DNA of 10,980 nt, from assembly GCA_032111745.1 (NCBI GenBank), contig JAULUH010000220.1:1-10980 (forward strand). Direction: 5' to 3'. This DNA comes from JAULUH01 sp032111745. GTDB lineage: Bacteria; Chloroflexota; Anaerolineae; JAAEKA01. Shown piece after piece: positions 1 through 4,500 of the stretch. Under the pieces are notes generated by a model. That model was not told where the DNA came from, ran no database searches, and saw only the letters and a list, made by a program, of their open reading frames with translations. Made by a program: the position numbers and the translations under genes. The stretch's first letter is position 1. Each line of letters opens with the position of its first letter.

Positions 1-1
1 G

Positions 2-37
2 GAGCACGCCCTTCGCATTGCGATGACGCAGCAGTAG
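2..37 (+). CDS. possible C-terminal end of an upstream gene (partial)
   Basis: Reading from base 2 gives EHALRIAMTQQ followed by TAG at 35-37. This could be the last codons of a gene that begins before the window. Another forward frame is also open through here, so the assignment rests only on the stop position and on the regulatory-looking sequence that follows it. No function can be given. Confidence 0.22.
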   Translation, partial: EHALRIAMTQQ

Positions 38-46
38 CGCTAGATA
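18..46 (+). promoter_or_regulatory. weak candidate sigma-70-type promoter
   Basis: TTGCGA (18-23) and TAGATA (41-46) are separated by 17 bases. They match 4 of 6 bases of the -35 consensus and 3 of 6 of the -10 consensus. A transcript from here would start at about 53 and carry the 67-105 hairpin in its leader. The match is weak and could be chance. Confidence 0.2.
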
Positions 47-66
47 CGACCGTCACCAGATCCATG

Positions 67-105
67 CGACGTCCGCAGGGTTCTTTCGGAGTCCTGCGGA
101 CGTCG
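67..105 (+). promoter_or_regulatory. strong leader hairpin upstream of the DUF6325-like gene
   Basis: CGACGTCCGCAGG (67-79) is exactly complementary to CCTGCGGACGTCG (93-105), giving a perfect 13-bp GC-rich stem around a 13-base loop. The loop may pair further at its base. The stem ends four bases before the SD AAAGGAG (109-115), which serves the ATG at 123. No T-run follows, so it is not a typical intrinsic terminator. It could end upstream transcription, protect a processed 5' end, or affect translation of the next gene. The structure is directly visible; the role is inference. Confidence 0.6.
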
Positions 106-122
106 ACCAAAGGAGCCAGACC

Positions 123-548
123 ATGTTTGACCTTCCCCTGGAATATGCCTTGATCGCCTTCGAGAACGCCGAGCCGACCGGCAAGATCGTGCCCGAGCTG
201 CTGGACCTGGCGGAGCGCGGCATCGTGCGCTTTGTGGACATCGTCTTTATCCACAAAGAGGAGGACGGCAACATCCGCACCGTCGAGCTCAACGATCTTG
301 ACCCCAAATCGTATGAGATGTTCGTCCCCATCGGCGAACACGTGTCCAGCCTCTTTACCAACGACGACCTGGAGATCGCCGCGGCCAAGCTGCCCAACAA
401 GTCGGCGGCCATGCTCCTCCTGTGGGAGAACCTGTGGGTTGCCAATTTCCGCCAGGCTGTCGTGGACGCCGGCGGGGTCCTGGTGGAGCGGGCCCAGATT
501 GCGCCCGAGATCGTCGATGAATTCGTGCAGGCCATGAGCGCGGAATAG
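123..548 (+). CDS. DUF6325-family-like small protein
   Basis: This 141-residue protein has no signal peptide or membrane helix and is probably cytoplasmic. The opening (FDLPLEYALIAF, then a Gly-containing turn and PELLDLAERGIVRFVDIVFI, residues 2-42) is an alternating hydrophobic strand-helix-strand pattern. The middle carries charged segments with KEEDG and ELNDLD. Around residues 92-115, ALLLLWE-type sequence and the following helix resemble the end of DUF6325/DUF1269-like proteins (family recognised from memory of its pattern). The biochemical role of the family is not established. The start is fixed by SD AAAGGAG seven bases upstream, just after a strong hairpin. The next small gene begins 36 bp downstream, so the two are probably co-transcribed. 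In other bacteria such genes often sit beside a short Gly/Arg-rich or SHOCT-type protein gene, which fits loosely here. Confidence 0.7.
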   Translation: MFDLPLEYALIAFENAEPTGKIVPELLDLAERGIVRFVDIVFIHKEEDGNIRTVELNDLDPKSYEMFVPIGEHVSSLFTNDDLEIAAAKLPNKSAAMLLLWENLWVANFRQAVVDAGGVLVERAQIAPEIVDEFVQAMSAE

Positions 549-584
549 CGTACACTATCGCAACAATTCACAAGGAGAACCATC

Positions 585-815
585 ATGCCAGGTAGAATAG
601 GACCCAATCCCCCCGGCCCTGTGGGCGGCGTTGGCGCCGGTAACCCTCCCGGCCCGGTCGGCGGCGTTGGCCGCGGACCGAATCCCCCCGGCCCGGTTGG
701 CGGTGTAGGCCGCGGCAATCCTCCCGGCCCGGTCGGCGGCGTAGGCCGCGGGCCGAATCCCCCCGGCCCTGTCGGCGGGGTTGGTCGTCGCAACGGCGTC
801 GGGCTGCTGCGCTAG
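585..815 (+). CDS. Gly/Pro-rich repeat microprotein
   Basis: The product has 76 residues: MPGRIGP, five copies of a unit with core NPPGPVGGVG, then a short tail RRNGVGLLR. Units alternate between 12 and 13 residues because every second linker carries an extra Pro (RG versus RGP). Composition is almost entirely Gly, Pro, Val, Asn and Arg, with no Cys, no acidic residues and no membrane helix. It is expected to be disordered, extended and positively charged. The ATG follows a good SD (AAGGAG, 572-577) in the short gap after the DUF6325-like gene, which supports real translation. The repeat is not a collagen Gly-X-Y pattern and only loosely recalls elastin-like PGVG motifs. I do not recognise a family. 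It may be a partner of the preceding protein, or a fast-evolving repeat product. Its stop codon touches the first unit of the hairpin array. Confidence 0.62.
   Translation: MPGRIGPNPPGPVGGVGAGNPPGPVGGVGRGPNPPGPVGGVGRGNPPGPVGGVGRGPNPPGPVGGVGRRNGVGLLR
606..788 (+). repeat. in-frame 36/39-bp coding repeat, five units
   Basis: Units lie at 606-641, 642-680, 681-716, 717-755 and 756-788 and each begins AAT or AAC CC, encoding NPPGPVGGVG. Lengths alternate 36, 39, 36, 39, then a shortened 33. All unit lengths are multiples of three, so frame is kept. Alternation suggests that a two-unit block of 75 bp was duplicated. Differences between units are largely at third codon positions. Confidence 0.9.
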
Positions 816-1113
816 ACGAGTCCCCACACTGAACTGTGGGGCTGCCCCTGGGGCCGATGCGACGTTCCGGCCCAGCCACATCTTGAAAGATGTGGGCCTG
901 TCAACTCCGACGATTCGAGGTTGGACGAGTCCCCACACTGAACTGTGGGGCTGTCCCCGAACCGACGTTCCGGCCCAGCCACATCTTTCAAGATGTGGGC
1001 CTATCAACTCCGACGATTCGGGGTTGGACGAGTCCCCACACTGAACTGTGGGGCTGCCCCTGGGGCCGAACCGACGTTCCGGCCCAGCCACATCTTTCAA
1101 GATGTGGGGCTAT
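815..1113. repeat. tandem array of three double-hairpin units
   Basis: Three near-identical units lie head to tail: 815-923 (109 bp), 924-1026 (103 bp) and 1027-1113 (truncated). Each begins GACGAGTCCCCACACTGAAC. Hairpin A is CCCCACA/TGTGGGG, a 7-bp stem with loop CTGAAC, at 822-841, 931-950 and 1034-1053. Hairpin B is CCACATCTT/AAGATGTGG, a 9-bp stem with a 2-base loop, at 876-895, 979-998 and 1088-1107. A linker containing CGACGTTCCGG separates them, and complete units end in TCAACTCCGACGATTCG. Unit 1 has loop GA in hairpin B, while units 2 and 3 have TC, so hairpin B of unit 1 is the exact reverse complement of the others. Unit lengths are not multiples of three and no convincing gene lies inside. 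The array resembles REP/BIME-type palindromic elements in layout; its family is not recognised. Confidence 0.9.
1088..1109 (+). promoter_or_regulatory. hairpin overlapping the probable pLGIC ribosome-binding site
   Basis: The last hairpin B (stem 1088-1096 with 1099-1107) ends in GGGG at 1106-1109, the only SD-like stretch before the ATG at 1116, with six bases between. Two of the four G residues pair in the simple stem, and all can be involved if GCCC at 1082-1085 pairs with GGGC at 1107-1110. Folding would therefore hide the ribosome-binding site. Structure and distance are visible; translational control is inference. Confidence 0.45.
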
Positions 1114-1115
1114 CT

Positions 1116-3026
1116 ATGAAACCAACCATGCAGCAGCGACCTCTTGCGGCCTTACTTCTCAGCGTGGCAGTGCTCCTGGCGGGCCTCCTGTTCCTCTTGG
1201 CCAGTCCCTCGGCCGCGCAGGATCAGCCGGCGCGCACGCAGCGCATCACCGCGCGCTTGCAGGCCGGAGAGAGCCACGCTTACCTTCTCCAAGATCTCCA
1301 GCGAGGGGACAAGCTCACGGTTTCCATGCGGGCGACTGCGGGCAACCTCGATCCTGCCATCGGGATCGTGGACACGGCCGCGCCGCTGGACGAAACCATG
1401 GCCGCCTTCCAGGCGGACCTACAGCGCCTCCTGGCAGAGAATGAGAGCCCAGCCCAGGCTGTGGAAGAGCTCAGAAACCAGTACTTCCTGGCCTGGGACG
1501 ACGACAGCGGCGATGGGTATGCGTCGGCCCTGGCGTTCAACGTGCCCGCTCAGGGCGACTATGTGCTCCTCGCAGGCAGCTCACTTTCGGCCTTCGGCCG
1601 CGCTACATCCGGCGACTACGAGCTGCTGGTCGAACTCGAGTCGCCCGCCAGCCGGGATGGCGCGGCAGAGCCGGCAGACGCGCCCATCGCCGAACGGCTG
1701 CCAGCCGTTTGGGGCCTCGCCGTGTCCGTGGAAGAATCAGCAGGCGCCCTGACGGCCGCGGCGCCCACGGCCAGCCTGAATCTCGCCGACCTCGACGCCG
1801 GTCAGAGCCTCACGGTATACGTCGAAGCCACCTCAGGCAATCTGATCCCGATGATCGCCCTGCGCGACTTCGGCGGCAAAGCGCTCGAAGCCGGCAACCT
1901 GGGTGGTCAGGAACCCCGGGCGACCCTGGCGTACACCACGACGGAAAGCGCCGTTGGCTACACGCTGGTGGTGCAGGCGGGTTCGCTGCCGGATGGAACC
2001 GTGACCGAGGGCGGCTATCGCGTGCTGGTGGGGTTGAACGCGCCAGATGTCCTGACCGGGCAAGCGCAGCCACAGGGCGAAAAGATTCTTGCGACGCCGA
2101 TCGAGGTTCAGACGGGGCTCAAGATCTTCCGCATCAGCGCGGTGGACTCGCAGGACGAGAACTTCACCGTGATAGGGAGCCTGCGGATGGACTGGACGGA
2201 CCCCGCTTTGGCCTTCAGCCCGGACTTGTGCAACTGCTCCGTGAAGCTCTACAGCGATAAGGAGTTCGATCGCTTCCTGGCGGATGTGGAAAGCCGGTGG
2301 CCGGCCTTCACCTTCTTCAACCAGTTGGGCAATCGTTGGATCCCGAGCCGGGCCGTGGCCGTCTGGCCCGACGGCCGCGCTCGCTACGCCGAGAACTTCA
2401 ACACCACCTTTCAGGCCGACTTCGATTTCCGCCAGTACCCCTTTGACAGGCAGACCTTCCCGATCAATCTCGACCAGATCCTTCCAACATCTCAGTACAC
2501 GATGGTCGAGCTGTCTGGCTACAGCGAGATCGACCCGGCGCACGGGGAAGATGAGTTTATCATCAGCGAGTTCACGGCCACGCCAAGCACCGCGGCGCCC
2601 AACGCTGCGGACAACCCCGTCTCACGTATGACGTTCAGCTTCAGCGCGCCGCGCCATTTGAACTACTACACCCTCCAGGTTTTTCTCCCGATCATCTTGA
2701 TCATCCTGATCTCGTGGTTCACCTTCTTCCTGAGCGACTACACCCGGCGCATCGAGGCCGCTGGCGCCAATATCCTGCTGTTCATCGCGTTCAGTTGGAG
2801 CCTGGCCGACAACTACCCCCGCCTCGGCTACCTCACCTTCCTGGACGCGGTCATGACCGTGACCTTTGCGGTGAACGTCCTGGTGCTGCTCTACAACGTG
2901 GTCATGAAGCGGCTGGAAAATCAGGGGAAGGACGAACGCGTACAACGCATCGACAGCGTTCTTGACTGGGCCTATCCGCTCTTGTACATAGGCCTGATCG
3001 GTGTGGTGGCCCTGCTGTTCTTCTGA
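1116..3026 (+). CDS. pentameric ligand-gated ion channel with two extra N-terminal domains
   Basis: The 636-residue protein is a prokaryotic Cys-loop-receptor homologue (GLIC/ELIC/DeCLIC superfamily), expected to form a pentameric pore opened by an extracellular ligand. Residues 1-34 are a signal peptide ending PSAA|Q. Two beta-rich domains follow (about 45-175 and 215-310), the first with a helical insert and an acidic DDDSGDG motif at 128-134. They resemble pre-peptidase C-terminal-like sandwiches. The ligand-binding domain spans about 322-515, with the Pro-loop FRQYPFD near 438-445. M1 (about 517-540), M2 (about 545-567, LFIAFSWSLAD), M3 (about 572-597) and M4 (about 618-636) complete the channel. 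GLIC-type channels have about 320 residues, so this is twice as long; DeCLIC also has extra N-terminal domains. The start at 1116 is chosen because the signal peptide begins there; upstream in-frame sequence is repeat array. The ClC-like gene starts 25 bp downstream, implying an operon. Ligand and ion selectivity are unknown. Confidence 0.92.
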   Translation: MKPTMQQRPLAALLLSVAVLLAGLLFLLASPSAAQDQPARTQRITARLQAGESHAYLLQDLQRGDKLTVSMRATAGNLDPAIGIVDTAAPLDETMAAFQADLQRLLAENESPAQAVEELRNQYFLAWDDDSGDGYASALAFNVPAQGDYVLLAGSSLSAFGRATSGDYELLVELESPASRDGAAEPADAPIAERLPAVWGLAVSVEESAGALTAAAPTASLNLADLDAGQSLTVYVEATSGNLIPMIALRDFGGKALEAGNLGGQEPRATLAYTTTESAVGYTLVVQAGSLPDGTVTEGGYRVLVGLNAPDVLTGQAQPQGEKILATPIEVQTGLKIFRISAVDSQDENFTVIGSLRMDWTDPALAFSPDLCNCSVKLYSDKEFDRFLADVESRWPAFTFFNQLGNRWIPSRAVAVWPDGRARYAENFNTTFQADFDFRQYPFDRQTFPINLDQILPTSQYTMVELSGYSEIDPAHGEDEFIISEFTATPSTAAPNAADNPVSRMTFSFSAPRHLNYYTLQVFLPIILIILISWFTFFLSDYTRRIEAAGANILLFIAFSWSLADNYPRLGYLTFLDAVMTVTFAVNVLVLLYNVVMKRLENQGKDERVQRIDSVLDWAYPLLYIGLIGVVALLFF

Positions 3027-3051
3027 ACTTGAACTCGCAAGGAGCTCAACC

Positions 3052-4338
3052 ATGATCGACCCACAAGCCAGACCGGCAGCCTACATCAAACTCATGGCGT
3101 TCGTCGCCGTGCTCGGCCTGATCAGCGCCCTGGTCACGTTTGCCTTTGTGGCCCTCGTCAGTGTGGGCACGGGCGCGATTTGGGACCAAGCCGCACAGGC
3201 GCTGGGCATGGATACGCGCCTGTTCACCATCCTGGTCTGCACCCTCGGCGGCCTGGCGGTCGGGCTGCTGGTCAAGCTCTTTGGCGATCACAACGCCATC
3301 TTTGCCGAACTGATGCTCGAATTTGGCAAGACTGGCCGCTTTGACTATCGCCACGCCCCCGGGATCGTGACCACCGCCTTCGTGTCGCTCATCGCCGGCG
3401 GCAGCCTCGGCCCCGAAGCGCCGCTGGCGGACGCCTGCGGCGGCATCGGCACGCTGATGGCCGACAAGCTCAAGCTCGACGAGCAGGAAACGCGCACGAT
3501 GGGCTACTCCGGCGTCAGTGCCATGCTCGCCTCCTTCATCACCCAGCCGGTCGGTGGGGCGATCCTGGGCCTGGAATCGGCGCAGGGTGGAACGGGAGGC
3601 AAGCAGGCCTATTTCTGGATACTGTTCCCCAGCCTGTTGGCCTCGGCCGTCGCGACCGTGGCGTTCGTCATGCTGAGCGGGCAGTTCTTCGCAACGTTGT
3701 ACCAGTTCCCGGACTACACCCCCCTGCTGAGGGATCTGTTGTACGCCGCGCCGCTGGGCTTCGTCGGCGCCGTGGTGGGCCTGCTGTTCATGCTTGCGCT
3801 GCAACGCCTGCGCCAACTGCTCCAGCCCATGAAGGCGCATGTGGTGCTGCGCGGGCTGCTGGGCGGCCTGGCCATGGGGATCATCGGCGCGCTGCTGCCG
3901 TTGACGCTGTTTTCGGGCGAGGAGCAAACCCTCGACCTGATCAACAATGCGGCGGAGATCGGCGTCCTGATGCTCATCGTGTTGGCGCTGGTCAAGCTGT
4001 TCGTCACCGCCCTGCTGCTGACTACCGGCTGGAAGGGCGGTTACATCTTCCCTATCATGTTCGCCAGCGTTGCCCTGGGCCTGGCGGTGAATCTGGTGTT
4101 CCCCGGTATTCCGGTGGCGGTTGCAGTCGCGGCGACGATGGGCGGCGCGCTGGTTGCGGCTTTAAGAGCGCCACTGTTTGCGGTGCTGTTCCCCTTGGTC
4201 CTGGTGCAAAAGGAAACCGCGGCCGTGATTGCCGTCGCCGTGGTCGTTGGCGCCCTGCTGACCGCATTGGTGACGCTGCGTACCGCCCGTCGCGCCGCCG
4301 CTCAGGCGCAAGCGCTCCCACCCGAGGCGACGGCGTAG
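3052..4338 (+). CDS. divergent ClC-type chloride channel/antiporter homologue
   Basis: The 428-residue product is a multi-helix inner-membrane protein of the voltage-gated chloride channel (ClC) superfamily, closest in motif pattern to the YfeO-like branch as I remember it. The helix-turn motif GGSLGPEAPL (116-125) corresponds to the ClC GREGP region, and GGYIFPIMF (329-337) corresponds to the conserved GxFxP anion-binding segment. The usual GSGIP motif is replaced by GDHNAIFAEL. By eye the gating Glu of GREGP is Leu119, while a Glu lies at 122, three residues later, so transport mode (channel or H+ antiport) and the ion carried are uncertain. The start ATG at 3052 has an SD (AAGGAG, 3039-3044); a longer in-frame start at 3001 lies inside the pLGIC gene and lacks support. 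Co-transcription with the pLGIC is likely. No cytoplasmic CBS domains follow the membrane part. Confidence 0.85.
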   Translation: MIDPQARPAAYIKLMAFVAVLGLISALVTFAFVALVSVGTGAIWDQAAQALGMDTRLFTILVCTLGGLAVGLLVKLFGDHNAIFAELMLEFGKTGRFDYRHAPGIVTTAFVSLIAGGSLGPEAPLADACGGIGTLMADKLKLDEQETRTMGYSGVSAMLASFITQPVGGAILGLESAQGGTGGKQAYFWILFPSLLASAVATVAFVMLSGQFFATLYQFPDYTPLLRDLLYAAPLGFVGAVVGLLFMLALQRLRQLLQPMKAHVVLRGLLGGLAMGIIGALLPLTLFSGEEQTLDLINNAAEIGVLMLIVLALVKLFVTALLLTTGWKGGYIFPIMFASVALGLAVNLVFPGIPVAVAVAATMGGALVAALRAPLFAVLFPLVLVQKETAAVIAVAVVVGALLTALVTLRTARRAAAQAQALPPEATA

Positions 4339-4500
4339 CGCATATTCAGGACGCGTCGAAAAACAACTTTCGCCAGGACTGCCAGTCCTGGCGAGCAATT
4401 GTGGCTCACGCCACGGCGCAGAGGGAAGCGAGACCGTTTAGCGTTCTATGTCCCCCTGCATGCGCCCCCACAGCAACGATAGCGCGAGACAGGAGTTCTC
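4339..4500 (+). promoter_or_regulatory. 162-bp intergenic region, probable operon boundary
   Basis: This is the longest gap between genes after 1116. It contains a small CGAAA/TTTCG inverted repeat (4357-4361 with 4368-4372), then the perfect hairpin at 4371-4393. The distal part holds the SD AGGAG (about 4491-4495) for the ATG at 4501. I see no convincing -35/-10 pair. The two inverted repeats share two bases and cannot both form fully. Confidence 0.4.
4371..4393 (+). terminator. perfect hairpin after the ClC-like gene, terminator-like
   Basis: CGCCAGGACT (4371-4380) pairs exactly with AGTCCTGGCG (4384-4393) around the three-base loop GCC. It starts 32 bp after the stop codon of the ClC-like gene. 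No T-tract follows (the next bases are AGCAATTG), so it may instead be a 3'-end stabilising hairpin or a dispersed palindromic repeat. Confidence 0.45.

Noticed and set aside
53..793. Long reverse-strand ORF of 246 residues, partly proline-rich
   Set aside because: It is the antisense of the repeat gene and the DUF6325-like gene; its repeat content is a by-product of the forward 36/39-bp units, and no ribosome-binding site supports it.
815..1113. CRISPR array
   Set aside because: There are no unique spacers: whole ~103-109 bp units including the linkers are repeated, and no cas gene is present.
815..1113. Insertion sequence or transposon remnant
   Set aside because: No transposase-like coding sequence or terminal inverted repeats bounding the region are seen; the palindromes are internal to each unit.
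945..1115. Longer start for the ligand-gated channel at 945
   Set aside because: The extra 57 residues are translated repeat array and would bury a clear signal peptide that begins at 1116.
781..1444. Forward ORFs running through the hairpin array (from 781 and 890)
   Set aside because: The same DNA unit is read in different frames in successive copies, the peptides have no family pattern, and one runs out of frame into the pLGIC gene.
3001..3051. Longer start for the ClC-like protein at 3001
   Set aside because: It overlaps the end of the pLGIC gene, lacks an SD, and encodes a Cys/Trp-rich leader; the ATG at 3052 has a good SD.
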